Below, in pieces: positions 1 to 9,113 of a DNA stretch of 64,000 nucleotides (position 1 is the first letter of the stretch; each line of letters begins with the position of its first letter). The translations under genes were made by a program, and so were the position numbers. Source of the DNA: Paenarthrobacter sp. (lineage in GTDB: Bacteria; Actinomycetota; Actinomycetes; Actinomycetales; Micrococcaceae); contig JAPSHX010000005.1 of the NCBI GenBank assembly GCA_031179305.1, forward strand, positions 68,502-132,501, in the 5' to 3' direction. The notes beneath the pieces were generated by a model. That model made no database searches. It was not told the origin of the DNA and was given only the letters and a program-made list of their open reading frames with translations.

Positions 1-184
1 TTAGGGCAGCGCCAACCGGTTCACCGTCCGGCACAACCATGGTGGGAAAAGTGTCGAAACCGTGCTCGTTGAGCCAATCGAGGATGATCGGACCCGTTTC
101 GTCGGCGTACACGCCTGCGGCTGCGCGGGTTGATGCGATGACGACGCCGGCCTTCCGCAGAGCGTTCGGCTCGCACGCGCTCAT
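1..184 (-). CDS. mog: Molybdopterin adenylyltransferase-like protein (MogA/MoaB family), 3' part missing
   Basis: Only the first 61 codons are inside the window; the gene runs off the left edge. The protein starts [19 protein letters not shown] and continues with a segment reading [18 protein letters not shown], typical of the N-terminal strand and helix of MogA/MoaB proteins, which adenylylate molybdopterin before molybdate insertion by MoeA. The ATG overlaps the TGA of moaC in an ATGA arrangement, so the two are translationally coupled in the order moeA-moaC-mog. Whether it is called MogA or MoaB cannot be settled from this fragment. The catalytic region lies outside the window. Confidence 0.85.
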   Translation of the reverse strand, partial: MSACEPNALRKAGVVIASTRAAAGVYADETGPIILDWLNEHGFDTFPTMVVPDGEPVGAAL

Positions 185-720
185 GCGCCGGCCTCCTCTA
201 CGGTTGGCTCACCGGAGATGTCCCAGTCGCCGCTTTTCCCGCCGCTCTTTGCCAGCACGCGGATATCGGTCAGCACTGCGTGCTTGTCCACGGCCTTAAT
301 CATGTCGTAGACGCTCAGGGCCGCTACGGAAGCTGCCGTCAATGCCTCCATTTCGACGCCGGTCACCCCCCGTGTCTTGACAGTGGCCAGGATTTCAACC
401 GAGTCGGTGCCCAGCTCGAAGTCCACAGTGACCTTGGAGATCGGCAACGGATGGCACAGCGGAATCAGCTCAGGAGTCTTCTTCGCCGCCATGATCCCTG
501 CTACCCGGGCCACGGCGAGGGCATCGCCCTTGGGCAGCTCGCCGGCACCCAGGAGTGTCAATACGTTGGGGGTGCTGCGGACAGTTGCAGTAGCAGTTGC
601 AACACGTGTGGTGACGGCTTTTTCGGAGACATCCACCATCTGTGCAGTTCCGTCCTGCCTGAGGTGGGTCAGGCCACCGGAGTGTTCTGTAGTCGCGGGA
701 GTTTGATTCACAGCATCCAT
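181..720 (-). CDS. moaC: Cyclic pyranopterin monophosphate synthase MoaC
   Basis: MoaC acts with MoaA in the first step of molybdenum cofactor synthesis, rearranging 3',8-cyclo-GTP to cyclic pyranopterin monophosphate. The 179-residue length is slightly above the usual 160. Family motifs are all visible: LCHPLP at about residues 88-93, GVEMEAL at 121-127, DMIKAVDK at 139-146 and the glycine-rich KSGGKSGDW near 159-167. About 15 extra residues precede the conserved GLTHLRQDG start. The first codons overlap the 3' end of moeA by 13 bases and the stop overlaps the mog start, so it is the middle gene of a moeA-moaC-mog operon. Confidence 0.95.
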   Translation of the reverse strand: MDAVNQTPATTEHSGGLTHLRQDGTAQMVDVSEKAVTTRVATATATVRSTPNVLTLLGAGELPKGDALAVARVAGIMAAKKTPELIPLCHPLPISKVTVDFELGTDSVEILATVKTRGVTGVEMEALTAASVAALSVYDMIKAVDKHAVLTDIRVLAKSGGKSGDWDISGEPTVEEAGA

Positions 721-1928
721 ACTTCCACTTCGTCCCCGTCGGTGAGTTCCGTGACGTCGCCGGGTATATGAACCAAGGCATTCGCCCGAGCCAGGGCATG
801 GACGAGGTGCGAACCTGCACCACCTTCCATCCGGACCGTTCCGTCCGGGTCCAAGGTCCCCCGACGGACCTGGTGCTTGCCTTCCGGCGAGGCCAGCGAT
901 TCGGCCAAGCGGGCCTTCATCACCGGCCTCGGCGCGGGCGTTCCCAGTACCCGCGAAAGTGCCGGCCTGAGAAACATCTCAAATGAGACCAGGCAACTGA
1001 CCGGGTTTCCCGGGAAGCCAAGGAACGGAACACCGTCAAAACTGCCCAGTCCCTGCGGTCCACCTGGCTGCATGGCCACCGGGAGGAAATCCACCGGCTG
1101 GTTCGCCAGTGCTTGCCGGACCACTTCGTAGGCGCCCTTACTCACTCCCCCCGTGGTAACAATGACATCGACACGCCTGTCCGACGGCGCGGCGTGACGG
1201 CGGAGGACCGCCAGCAGCTTGGAGGGATCGTCATCGGATATTCCAGTACGGACCACATCCAGGCCGGCCTGTCGCATGGAGGCCTCGAGGAGTGTTCCGT
1301 TCGAGTCGAAAATCTTGCCGGCCGTGAGGTCTTCCCCCGGTTCCACTACCTCGTCGCCGGTTGTGACCAGGAGGACGCGCCATGGTTCCCGGACTTCAAC
1401 GGTTGTCAGCCCCAACGCCGCCAAAAGCCCTAACTGCGCGGGTCCCATCCGCGTACCCGCGGGCAGCGCCAGTGCGCCCTTCGCGATGTCGCTGCCGCTG
1501 TCCCGCACGTAGGTGCCGGGAGCGACCGGAGGCAGTTCTACAACAGCCCCCACTGTGGCAGGGTCCGGGAAAGAGTCTGGCGTCGCCCTTTCAATGGGCA
1601 CGACGGCGTCGGCACCGTCGGGGATCATGGCCCCGGTCATGATGGGGGCGGCAAAACCCGGTTTGAGTGCTGCCGGCGCGGCACCTGCCGGAACCGGCTC
1701 AGCTACCTGGAGCTCTGCACCGCCGTCGGGAATATCTGCAGAGCGGACGGCGAAACCGTCCATTTGGGAATTGGCAAAAGGGGGCAAGGAGAGCGGCGCG
1801 TAGACATCGACGGCCAGCGCCTTACCCAGCGCCTCCAGCAGTGGCAGGGTGACGTTGCCCTTCCCCGAAACGACGCCGGTGAGCAGATCCACCACTGCCT
1901 GGCGGTGGGCTGCAACAGATCTGGGCAC
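708..1928 (-). CDS. moeA: Molybdopterin molybdenumtransferase MoeA
   Basis: MoeA inserts molybdate into adenylylated molybdopterin. The 406-residue protein shows the N-terminal SQMDGFAVR motif (about residues 54-62), [16 protein letters not shown], and the MogA-like fold segment [14 protein letters not shown] with a GFPGNPVS loop. I place the start at the GTG at 1928 because it is preceded by AGGAGG with good spacing and fits the family's N-terminus. An upstream in-frame ATG at 2114 would overlap the neighbouring gene and add 62 unlike residues. It heads the moeA-moaC-mog operon and supplies cofactor for the molybdoenzyme encoded just upstream. Confidence 0.94.
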   Translation of the reverse strand: MPRSVAAHRQAVVDLLTGVVSGKGNVTLPLLEALGKALAVDVYAPLSLPPFANSQMDGFAVRSADIPDGGAELQVAEPVPAGAAPAALKPGFAAPIMTGAMIPDGADAVVPIERATPDSFPDPATVGAVVELPPVAPGTYVRDSGSDIAKGALALPAGTRMGPAQLGLLAALGLTTVEVREPWRVLLVTTGDEVVEPGEDLTAGKIFDSNGTLLEASMRQAGLDVVRTGISDDDPSKLLAVLRRHAAPSDRRVDVIVTTGGVSKGAYEVVRQALANQPVDFLPVAMQPGGPQGLGSFDGVPFLGFPGNPVSCLVSFEMFLRPALSRVLGTPAPRPVMKARLAESLASPEGKHQVRRGTLDPDGTVRMEGGAGSHLVHALARANALVHIPGDVTELTDGDEVEVWML

Positions 1929-1992
1929 GGATATCCTCCTGTGTGGACACACTTGCTTCCGGGAATTCTCCGGACGTACCCAGACTAGGGCC

Positions 1993-3573
1993 TCATCCCA
2001 CCTTGATGTTGATGGTGTGATAGCCCGTGGCGCCATCGGGAGCCACAGGTGCCTTGTCTTCGGTCTGGGGTTCACCTGTGGAATCGGTGGCCCGGACCTG
2101 CACTTCGTACTCACCTGGCGTCAGGTCGATGCCCAATTGCCACTGGCACCAAGTGTCGGTGGAGATTGCGCCAGCCAGCATAGCCTGCTGCCATGATCCG
2201 CGATTCACGCGCAGCTCCACGCGGTTGATGCCCCTGTGCTGGGCCCAGGCCACACCGCCGAATTGGACCTGGCCCGCTTGAACGCTTCTTCCGCTGCGGG
2301 GCACATCGATGCGCGATTGCGTTTTGATGGGCCCGCGATCGCTCCAGCCCCGAGTCGTCCAGTACGCGGTGTCGTCGGTGAATCGTGTGACTTTCAGTTC
2401 CGTTAGCCATTTGGTGGCCGAGACGAAACCGTAGAGTCCCGGTACGATCATCCGCACCGGGAATCCATGTTCAAGTGGCAGCGGCTCACCGTTCATGCCG
2501 ACGGCCAGGAGCGCGTCGCGGTCATCTGTAAGGGCCTCCAAAGGAGTGCTGGCCGTCCATCCGTCGTTGCTGGTGGACAGGACCATATCCGCGCCGGCTT
2601 TTGGCCCGGCCATTGCCAATAGTTCCCTCACCGGCCAACCCAGCCAGAGCGCGTTGCCGATGAGGTCGCCGCCCACGTTGTTGGACACGCAGGCGATGGT
2701 GACGTGGCGTTCTGTCATTGGCTTGGCGAGGAGAGTAGCGAAGTCGATTTCAATTTCGCGTTCCACCAGTCCTGTGACCTTGAGTTTCCAGGCAGGGGGA
2801 TCGATCGCCGGGACTGCCAATGCAGTGTCAATCCTATAGAAATCGGCATTAGGGGTGACCAAAGGGCTGAGGCCATCCACGGACAGGGACGCGTTTGCCG
2901 GGATGGCTTGCGGCGGCGCAGCGGGTTGCGGAAGCGTCATGGAGCCGCGGAAACCGGACGCCACCGCTGTCGCCCTGGTGAGGATGGTGGTCACTGTTCC
3001 CGCTACGACCGCGGCAAGGGAGGTCCCAGCCAAGGCATTCAGGAAGCTCCGCCGAGCCAGTGGCGTTTCCCCACGGGCGGGGGTTTCTTCCGAGGGCTCC
3101 CAAGTTGCAAGCCGACGCACGAGGGTCCGTAGCAGCACCATGGTGAGAACAGCGGCAACAATTGGTGCAAGGGCTGCCTGGGGGCTTGTCTGGGCTCGGG
3201 TGACGACGGCGGTCAGCCCTGCCGCACCCGCCAGACCGGCGAGGGCAAGGCCCCATCCGCTGCGGTTGCGTTCCAAGACACCAGCTAGCGCTGCAAGGAT
3301 TCCTGCCACGCTTACGATGCAAGCGACCAACACAACCTTGTCGGCGGTTCCGAATAACTGCACTGCCAGGTCTTTGACCCCTGGCGGCACGGCGTCGATC
3401 ACCGCTCCGCCAAGGGCCGTGACCGGCGAAACCAAAGGGCTCAAGAGGCCGGCGGTCAGCTCGCCTGCCGCGATCCCGGCTGCGCCGGCAGCCAACCCCG
3501 CGGCAGCAGCCCACAGCGCAGCCTTCCCCCTAAGGCGTCGCTGCTTGGTGGTACCGGGTGCGGGCGTACTCAT
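1993..3573 (-). CDS. Membrane-anchored molybdopterin-dependent oxidoreductase (sulfite oxidase family)
   Basis: 526 residues. The N-terminal third has four hydrophobic segments (about 18-44, 79-100, 106-124, 134-152), then a twin-arginine-like RRSFLNALAG stretch (174-183) followed by a further hydrophobic helix. The remainder is an oxidoreductase molybdopterin-binding domain with the molybdenum-ligand cysteine in IACVSNNVGGDLIGNA (C295), then a C-terminal Mo-co dimerisation-like Ig fold. The catalytic part should lie outside the membrane. The ATG at 3573 has GGAGG upstream and overlaps the histidine-kinase stop (ATGA), so it is co-transcribed with the two-component system. The substrate is not evident; similar proteins are annotated as sulfite oxidases or YedY-like reductases. 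Confidence 0.88.
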   Translation of the reverse strand: MSTPAPGTTKQRRLRGKAALWAAAAGLAAGAAGIAAGELTAGLLSPLVSPVTALGGAVIDAVPPGVKDLAVQLFGTADKVVLVACIVSVAGILAALAGVLERNRSGWGLALAGLAGAAGLTAVVTRAQTSPQAALAPIVAAVLTMVLLRTLVRRLATWEPSEETPARGETPLARRSFLNALAGTSLAAVVAGTVTTILTRATAVASGFRGSMTLPQPAAPPQAIPANASLSVDGLSPLVTPNADFYRIDTALAVPAIDPPAWKLKVTGLVEREIEIDFATLLAKPMTERHVTIACVSNNVGGDLIGNALWLGWPVRELLAMAGPKAGADMVLSTSNDGWTASTPLEALTDDRDALLAVGMNGEPLPLEHGFPVRMIVPGLYGFVSATKWLTELKVTRFTDDTAYWTTRGWSDRGPIKTQSRIDVPRSGRSVQAGQVQFGGVAWAQHRGINRVELRVNRGSWQQAMLAGAISTDTWCQWQLGIDLTPGEYEVQVRATDSTGEPQTEDKAPVAPDGATGYHTINIKVG

Positions 3574-4832
3574 GTGGTGCCTCCGAGGCGGTTGTCCGTT
3601 GCGATGGGTTGATGGCTGTGAGGCATCGAAGACTCGGGTGGGGTTCCTCCAGCCGGAAGTGACAACACAAAGCGGCAACCGCCGTCGACGTTGTCCACCT
3701 TGACTGATCCCCTATGTGCCTTGACGATTCCAGCCACCATGCTGAGGCCGATGCCGGCACCGCTGTAGCTGCCCTGCAGTGCTTCGCTCGCTCCACGGGC
3801 GGGGTCTTTCTGCCAGCCCGTTTGGAACAAATGCGGGAGGTCCTCGTCCGGGATGCCTCCGCATTGGTCCTGTACGGCGATAATGGCGTTTCCAGCGTTC
3901 TTCCCTGCAACGCCTTCCCAACCAAGGCCGTCCCGTCCAACACTGACGTGGACATCGCTGCCCGGCTTGCTGTAGATGATTGCGTTGAGGAGTATGTTCC
4001 GCACGGCCCGGGCGAGGCTTGGTCCGTCCGCCACGGCCATGCACTCGCGGTCCCCGCCGCCGTCGAGCCTGATGCCGCGTTTCGCGGCCAAGGGCGCGAG
4101 GTCCGAGAGCGCATCGCTGACGAGGTCGTAAAGGTCCAAGGGTTCCGTGCTCAGGCGGAGAGTGCCCGCCTGGATCTTGGACAGTTCCGAGAGGTCATTG
4201 ACCATGGCCGTCATTTGTTCGGTCTGCCCGATGATCTTCCGGTAGTAGCCCTGCACATCTGATGCCATACCGTCCTCAAGGGCTTCGGTCATGGCGCGCA
4301 TGCTGGCCAAGGGTGTTCGGAGATCATGGGAAATCCACGACACAAGCTCGCGTCGGGCAGTCTCTACGGCGGCTTCGCGTTCCCGGGATTCGGCCAGGTT
4401 ACGGCTGCTGGCCTCAAGTTCCTTGGCCAGCCCTGCGAGTTCGGACGTCATGGCCGGAGCACTCCCCCGACCGTCGGCCACGGTGTCTTCCAGGGTTTCG
4501 CCCCGGCCCAGGCGCCGGGCGGCGTCAACCAAGTGCGCAGCGTTCCTGGAGACGCCCGCACCCAACATGAGGGACAGCGCAACGGCAACAGCCGAGGCCG
4601 TGGCGAGAATGTACCACATGACTTCAAGGTCCCTCGCGGAAATGAACATTGCGTTGAAGGCACTGACCATTCCCGCCACCAGCACGGCGACGGTAGCCAC
4701 CACCACCAAGCAGATCTGTGCGAGTACCGACGCCCGGCGAAGCAGCCGGAGGAGCACCCATGTGGCGGCCCCGATGAGCACGGCCCAGAACAGGACCCAC
4801 GCGAGGATGGTCCATAGCTCACTGCCCTCCAT
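3570..4832 (-). CDS. Sensor histidine kinase
   Basis: 420-residue membrane sensor kinase. Three hydrophobic helices occupy about residues 6-30, 36-58 and 72-94 with almost no extracytoplasmic loop, suggesting sensing in or near the membrane. A linker of HAMP type, the HisKA box SWISHDLRTPLAS with the phosphoacceptor histidine, the N box RNILLNAIIYS, the G1 box DQCGGIPDEDL and the GIGLSMV G2 motif follow. I prefer the ATG at 4832, preceded by AGAGGG, over the in-frame ATG at 4847, which lacks a ribosome site. It overlaps the response-regulator stop by 14 bases and the molybdoenzyme start by 4 bases. Confidence 0.93.
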   Translation of the reverse strand: MEGSELWTILAWVLFWAVLIGAATWVLLRLLRRASVLAQICLVVVATVAVLVAGMVSAFNAMFISARDLEVMWYILATASAVAVALSLMLGAGVSRNAAHLVDAARRLGRGETLEDTVADGRGSAPAMTSELAGLAKELEASSRNLAESREREAAVETARRELVSWISHDLRTPLASMRAMTEALEDGMASDVQGYYRKIIGQTEQMTAMVNDLSELSKIQAGTLRLSTEPLDLYDLVSDALSDLAPLAAKRGIRLDGGGDRECMAVADGPSLARAVRNILLNAIIYSKPGSDVHVSVGRDGLGWEGVAGKNAGNAIIAVQDQCGGIPDEDLPHLFQTGWQKDPARGASEALQGSYSGAGIGLSMVAGIVKAHRGSVKVDNVDGGCRFVLSLPAGGTPPESSMPHSHQPIATDNRLGGTT

Positions 4833-5589
4833 GCTCACCCTCTTCATCGTCCGGACTCACAGGGACGGCGTCATACCGCTTGTTGTCGAAGCGGTAGCCG
4901 ACACCCCATACGGTCTTGAGTAGTTCGGGTTTGGTGGGGTTGGTTTCGATCTTCTCCCGCAGGCGCCGGACGTGGACCGTGACCGTGGACAGGTCGCCGA
5001 AGTCCCATCCCCACACTGCCTTGATAAGTTCTTCCCGGCTAAAGACCTGGTGTGGCCTGCGCATCAAAAAAGCCAGGAGGTCGAATTCGCGGACGGTCAG
5101 TGCCAGGGGAACTCCATCATGCGTGACTGTCCGGGAAGCGGGATCGAGTTCGAGTCCTGCGGCTTCAACCGGCGGTTCGGGCGCGAAGTCCTTGATGCTC
5201 CGGCGCAGTAGTGATTTCACCCTAAGGACCAGTTCCCTCGGAGAGAAGGGTTTGGTGACGTAGTCGTCCGCTCCCATCTCCAAGCCCAGAATCCGGTCGT
5301 CTTCGGTTCCCAGGGCCGTGACCATGATGACGGGCACGCTCATGCTTTGGCGGAGTCGGCGACACACCTCAACACCGTCCAGTCCCGGCAGCATCCGGTC
5401 CAGGATCACCAGATCGGGTTGGCGTGAGGCTGCCAGCTTGAGGGCGGTGAAGCCGTCCCCCGCCATGTCCACTTGGAATCCTGCTTTCAGCAGGTAATCG
5501 CGGACAACGTCGGCGATGGTCTGTTCATCCTCTACCAGGAGGATGCGACGATTTCCGGGCTCCGCTGATGATGCCGTATTTGTGGTCAC
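4819..5589 (-). CDS. OmpR-family response regulator
   Basis: 256-residue DNA-binding response regulator. The receiver domain has the acidic pair E20/D21 in LLVEDE, the phospho-acceptor D64 in VILDRMLPG, a conserved threonine in MVTALG and lysine in VTKPFSP. A winged-helix C-terminal domain ends with TVTVHVRRLREKIE and VWGVGYRFD. The GTG at 5589 gives the normal family N-terminus; an upstream in-frame ATG at 5721 would add 44 unlike residues. It is the first gene of an operon with the sensor kinase and molybdoenzyme, which are its likely targets along with its own operon, though no binding site was identified. Confidence 0.93.
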   Translation of the reverse strand: MTTNTASSAEPGNRRILLVEDEQTIADVVRDYLLKAGFQVDMAGDGFTALKLAASRQPDLVILDRMLPGLDGVEVCRRLRQSMSVPVIMVTALGTEDDRILGLEMGADDYVTKPFSPRELVLRVKSLLRRSIKDFAPEPPVEAAGLELDPASRTVTHDGVPLALTVREFDLLAFLMRRPHQVFSREELIKAVWGWDFGDLSTVTVHVRRLREKIETNPTKPELLKTVWGVGYRFDNKRYDAVPVSPDDEEGEHGGQ

Positions 5590-5740
5590 GCTTTCAGCAT
5601 AGGTTTGCGGACGTTGCGCAGCACTCGATCCGGGCCCAGGGAGCACAAGTGTATGGAATCCGTAAGAACTGCCTGAATCACCACTGCGTGGCTGGAGGTC
5701 TGCGACTATAACGGGTGTCACTGATCCAGCCGAGGTGGCG

Positions 5741-5746
5741 TAGCCT
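5741..5746 (+). promoter_or_regulatory. Probable -10 element of a leaderless moaA transcript
   Basis: TAGCCT lies exactly six bases before the moaA ATG, which would place transcription start at or next to the A of the start codon. There is no Shine-Dalgarno sequence in front of moaA, consistent with leaderless translation. No convincing -35 hexamer was found, so this rests on the -10 match and the spacing. Confidence 0.5.
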
Positions 5747-5752
5747 GAATTT

Positions 5753-6892
5753 ATGAGTGTTCAGCTAGGCATGCCGGTACCCCCCTCGGGCGGTGCCACA
5801 GGCAGCACGGAAAGCGGCGTGGCAGTTCCGCCCCCACGTCCTGCAGGCACGCCCGCCGGGCTGTGGGACCGCTATGGTCGGCGTGCGACGGATATGCGCC
5901 TGTCCTTGACGGACAAATGCAACCTCCGCTGTACCTACTGCATGCCTGCCGAGGGGCTGGAATGGCTCTCGAAACAAGCGGTGATGACCAAAGACGAAAT
6001 CGTCCGCATTGTCCGCATCGGCGTCAACGCTTTAGGCGTGCGGGAGCTCCGCCTCACGGGAGGTGAGCCCTTGGTCCGCGCAGACCTGGTGGACGTCATC
6101 GCCGGAATCCGGAACGACCACCCGGACCTCCCCATTTCCATGACCACCAACGGCGTGGGACTGGATAAGAAGGCCGCCGCGTTGAAGGCCGCTGGCCTCA
6201 CCCGGATCAACGTCTCGCTCGATTCCCTCCACGAGGAAACCTTTACCAAACTCACCCGTCGCCCCTTCCTGGACCGCGTCCTGGCCGGCGTAGATGCCGC
6301 TTGGGCAGCCGGATTGGGTCCGGTTAAGCTGAATGCTGTGCTGATGCGCGGGATCAACGACGCCGAATCGCCGGACCTCTTGGCATGGGCCCTGGGCCGC
6401 GGCTACGAACTTCGGTTCATCGAGCAAATGCCCCTGGATGCCGACCATGGATGGACCCGGCGCAACATGATCACCGCCGCCGAGATCCGTGAACTGCTCT
6501 CGCGGGACTTCATACTGGGCCGCGACCCCCGCGAGCGGGACGGCGCACCGGCCGAACGCTTTGAAGTACGACGCCGGGACACGGCAACAGGCGCTGCCAC
6601 GGGTCCGGTCCTCGGTACAGTGGGCATCATTGCCTCTGTCACTGAGCCGTTCTGCTCCGACTGCCGCCGTACCCGGATCACCGCGGAGGGCAAGATCATG
6701 AGTTGCCTTTTCTCCCGCGAAGAATTCGATCTCCTGGGCCTTCTCCGTGAGGGCGCCACGGATGACCAACTGGTATCACGCTGGCAGGACGCCATGTGGG
6801 TCAAGCCCAAAGCCCACGGCATGGACCACACAGGTCTCGGCGCAGCGGACTTCGTCCAGCCGGACCGCAGCATGAGCGCAATCGGAGGCTGA
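5753..6892 (+). CDS. moaA: GTP 3',8-cyclase MoaA
   Basis: Radical SAM enzyme that converts GTP to 3',8-cyclo-GTP in molybdenum cofactor synthesis. The 379-residue protein has the N-terminal cluster motif C56-x3-C60-x2-C63 within DKCNLRCTYCMP and the second cluster cysteines C301, C304 and C318. LRLTGGEPLVR is the SAM-binding GGE motif. The C-terminus ends in Gly-Gly, the conserved MoaA tail. A proline- and glycine-rich extension of about 38 residues precedes the conserved GLWDRYGR start. It is divergent from the two-component operon and four bases upstream of moaD. Confidence 0.95.
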   Translation: MSVQLGMPVPPSGGATGSTESGVAVPPPRPAGTPAGLWDRYGRRATDMRLSLTDKCNLRCTYCMPAEGLEWLSKQAVMTKDEIVRIVRIGVNALGVRELRLTGGEPLVRADLVDVIAGIRNDHPDLPISMTTNGVGLDKKAAALKAAGLTRINVSLDSLHEETFTKLTRRPFLDRVLAGVDAAWAAGLGPVKLNAVLMRGINDAESPDLLAWALGRGYELRFIEQMPLDADHGWTRRNMITAAEIRELLSRDFILGRDPRERDGAPAERFEVRRRDTATGAATGPVLGTVGIIASVTEPFCSDCRRTRITAEGKIMSCLFSREEFDLLGLLREGATDDQLVSRWQDAMWVKPKAHGMDHTGLGAADFVQPDRSMSAIGG

Positions 6893-6896
6893 ACCC

Positions 6897-7163
6897 TTGC
6901 TTGTCCGTTACTTCGCTGCCGCCCGCGCGGCCGCCGGTGTCGAAGAGGAACTGCACGTCCTCCCGGAAGGCACCAGCCTGGAAGCGCTACTGGAAGCTGC
7001 CCTCGCCGTCGAACGTCCGCTGCCTCCCGAAGGGACGCCGCCGCTCGCCAGGATCGTGGCGCGCAGCAGTTTTCTCCGTAATGAGGTGGCTGTCCGGGAC
7101 CGTGCGGCTCCCTTGGGGAGCGACGACGTCATTGACGTCCTGCCGCCTTTCGCCGGGGGTTAG
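6897..7163 (+). CDS. moaD: Molybdopterin synthase sulfur carrier subunit MoaD
   Basis: 88-residue ubiquitin-like protein starting MLVRYFAAARAAAG and ending LPPFAGG, the C-terminal Gly-Gly that is thiocarboxylated to carry sulfur to MoaE. The TTG start at 6897 is four bases after the moaA stop and has GGAGG eight bases upstream, which supports this rare start over the next in-frame GTG. It is co-transcribed with moaA. moaE is not in the window and may lie beyond the left edge. Confidence 0.92.
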   Translation: MLVRYFAAARAAAGVEEELHVLPEGTSLEALLEAALAVERPLPPEGTPPLARIVARSSFLRNEVAVRDRAAPLGSDDVIDVLPPFAGG

Positions 7164-7190
7164 AAGGGAGCCATCCCCCTCGCCGCTTCA

Positions 7191-7652
7191 TTAGACCTTA
7201 CGAAAGACGCTCTTCAACAAAGGGCTGAACTCGGCACCTCCCTCGAGCCTCAAATCAGCTGTGTGCACCAATACACCGTCTTCTACGCGGAAGGTGTGCC
7301 TGGCCACGCCGTCGGCCGTTCTCCGGTCAAGTGTCAGCGTTCCTGCGTGCCATGACCCCCGGACCGGGCTGGCTGGCGGCCGTCCCATGCTGTCCACGTA
7401 GTACCACAGCGTGTCCCCGTGGTCCCGGTCAACAGTGAACATGCCGTGACCTTCGAAGTGCGTACCGTCGGCTTCGCGGTGCCTGTAGCTCTGGACCACG
7501 GCATAGCCGCCGGCGGCCTTGGTAAATACCGCCTCGGCCTCGGCTGTCCGCGCCGTTCCCCACGGTGACGCAGCGATCTCCGTAATGCCACGCCAGTGAC
7601 CGATGAAGTCCCGCAGCATCTCGCCAGCATGGCCGCTTGAGGGCAGATCCAT
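7191..7652 (-). CDS. DUF1579-like protein
   Basis: 153 residues with a lipocalin-like beta pattern: MLRDFIGHWRGITEIAASPWG, then GYAVVQSYRHREADGTHFEGHGMFTVD and TLWYYVDSMGRPP. This matches the DUF1579/DUF1794 style of small beta-barrel proteins of unknown function. A GGAG ribosome site precedes the ATG. The gene is convergent with moaD and follows the M16 peptidase gene in the same direction, with a hairpin between them. No function can be assigned. Confidence 0.75.
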   Translation of the reverse strand: MDLPSSGHAGEMLRDFIGHWRGITEIAASPWGTARTAEAEAVFTKAAGGYAVVQSYRHREADGTHFEGHGMFTVDRDHGDTLWYYVDSMGRPPASPVRGSWHAGTLTLDRRTADGVARHTFRVEDGVLVHTADLRLEGGAEFSPLLKSVFRKV

Positions 7653-7669
7653 CAGGTCTCCAAAGTAGT

Positions 7670-7703
7670 CAGGGCAGCATCATCGTGTGATCATGCTGCC
7701 CTG
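7670..7703 (-). terminator. Hairpin after the pnp/M16 peptidase genes
   Basis: Perfect 11-bp inverted repeat: CAGGGCAGCAT at 7670-7680 pairs with ATGCTGCCCTG at 7693-7703 across a 12-base loop. It lies downstream of the M16 peptidase stop codon. The uridine tail is weak on both strands, so termination is inferred from the stem and its position. Confidence 0.55.
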
Positions 7704-7743
7704 TTTACAGTGCGGGAGTCCAGAGATTTCGGACTGGAACCTA

Positions 7744-9087
7744 CTAAAGGCCGAAAGTCTCGGTTTCCTCGAACGGACCAACAACGGTGATGGTGCGGGG
7801 CGCCGCTGCGAGCTCACGGGCAAGTTCCTGAACGTCATCCACCGTGACGGCCTTGATGCGCGCCAGGGTCTCGTCTATGTCCTGGAATTCACCGGAGACC
7901 AGTTCCGCCCGTCCAAGCCGCGACATCCGCGAACCTGTGTCCTCAAGTGCGAGCACAATCCCGCCGCTGAGCTGTCCTACTGCTTTACGAAGCTCTTCGT
8001 CAGTGATGCCTTCCTTGGCGAGCTTATCCAGCTCCAGGCCCAGGAGTTCCAATACCTGGCGAACCTTGGAAGGAGTGCATCCGGCGTACATCCCGAAGTA
8101 TCCGGCATCCGCATACGCTGCCGTGAACGAGTACGTGGAGTACACCAAGCCGCGCTTCTCACGAATTTCCTGGAACAGGCGGGAAGACATGCCGCCTCCC
8201 AGTACGGCGTTCAGCACGCTCATGACGAACCGGCGGTCATCCGTGGCAACGATCGTGGGGCAACCCATAATAATGTTGGCTTGCTCCACGGGACGTTTAA
8301 CCACGTGCAGTCCTGATGTGCCAGTGATGACGGCCCGGTCAGAACCCCGGCGGTCTACCGGCGCGGCATCAGCGTCAAGCTGCCAGCCCGCAGCTTTGAG
8401 AGCATCCAGGACAAGCTGGCAGACGACATCGTGATCCAGTCCGCCGGCCGCGGTAATGACCAGTTCCTCCGGGCGGTAGTAGCGCTGGTAGTGCGCCCAG
8501 ACCGAATCCCTGGCCACAGCTTTGATGGCATCCGGGGTTCCCCCGATTGGCCGCGCCAACGGGTGGTGGCCGAGGACGGCCGCTACGAATTTTTCGTGGG
8601 CGACATCTGTAGGGTCATCACTGTCCATGGCAATTTCTTCAAGGATGACGTCGCGTTCCTGCTCCAATTCGGCAGGATCGAGAACCGCGCCGGTAATCAT
8701 GTCAGCGATGACATCGATGGCCATGGGCAGGTCCGTGTCCAGGACCCGGGCGAAGTAGCAGGTGCTTTCCTTGGCGGTCGCTGCGTTGGATTCGCCACCC
8801 ACCTCGTCAAAGGCGGAGGCGATCTCCAAGGCTGTGCGCCGCTTGGTGCCCTTGAACAGCAGGTGCTCAAGGAAGTGTGTGGAACCGTGCTGGCCGTCCG
8901 CTTCGTCGCGTGAACCCACTGCCACCCAGAACCCGATGGTGGCCGAACGCTGGCCGGGCATCGCCTCGGTGAGGACGCGCACGCCGCCGGGGAGGACAGA
9001 GCGCCGCACGACGGAACCGCCCTCGGCACCGTGGATCAGTTCGCCGCCGGGAAGGGTTTGCTCCAGCGGCAAGGGTACGACAGTCAT
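7744..9087 (-). CDS. M16 family zinc metallopeptidase (mitochondrial processing peptidase-like)
   Basis: 447-residue M16 peptidase with the inverted zinc motif HFLEH (H71, E74, H75) inside STHFLEHLLFKG and the downstream glutamate region ATAKESTCYF. The C-terminal half holds a typical inactive M16 domain with GGGMSSRLFQEIREKRGLVYS. In actinobacteria this gene commonly follows pnp (the PepR/Rv2782c position), as here. AAAGG precedes the ATG. A strong hairpin separates it from pnp, so it may be expressed partly on its own. Physiological substrates are unknown. Confidence 0.93.
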   Translation of the reverse strand: MTVVPLPLEQTLPGGELIHGAEGGSVVRRSVLPGGVRVLTEAMPGQRSATIGFWVAVGSRDEADGQHGSTHFLEHLLFKGTKRRTALEIASAFDEVGGESNAATAKESTCYFARVLDTDLPMAIDVIADMITGAVLDPAELEQERDVILEEIAMDSDDPTDVAHEKFVAAVLGHHPLARPIGGTPDAIKAVARDSVWAHYQRYYRPEELVITAAGGLDHDVVCQLVLDALKAAGWQLDADAAPVDRRGSDRAVITGTSGLHVVKRPVEQANIIMGCPTIVATDDRRFVMSVLNAVLGGGMSSRLFQEIREKRGLVYSTYSFTAAYADAGYFGMYAGCTPSKVRQVLELLGLELDKLAKEGITDEELRKAVGQLSGGIVLALEDTGSRMSRLGRAELVSGEFQDIDETLARIKAVTVDDVQELARELAAAPRTITVVGPFEETETFGL

Positions 9088-9113
9088 TAAGGCCTTTCAG
9101 GTTAAGGCCGGAA

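Noticed and set aside
5590..5752. Possible molybdenum-cofactor riboswitch before moaA
   Set aside because: The -10 element is only six bases from the ATG, so there is no room for a structured leader on the plus strand.
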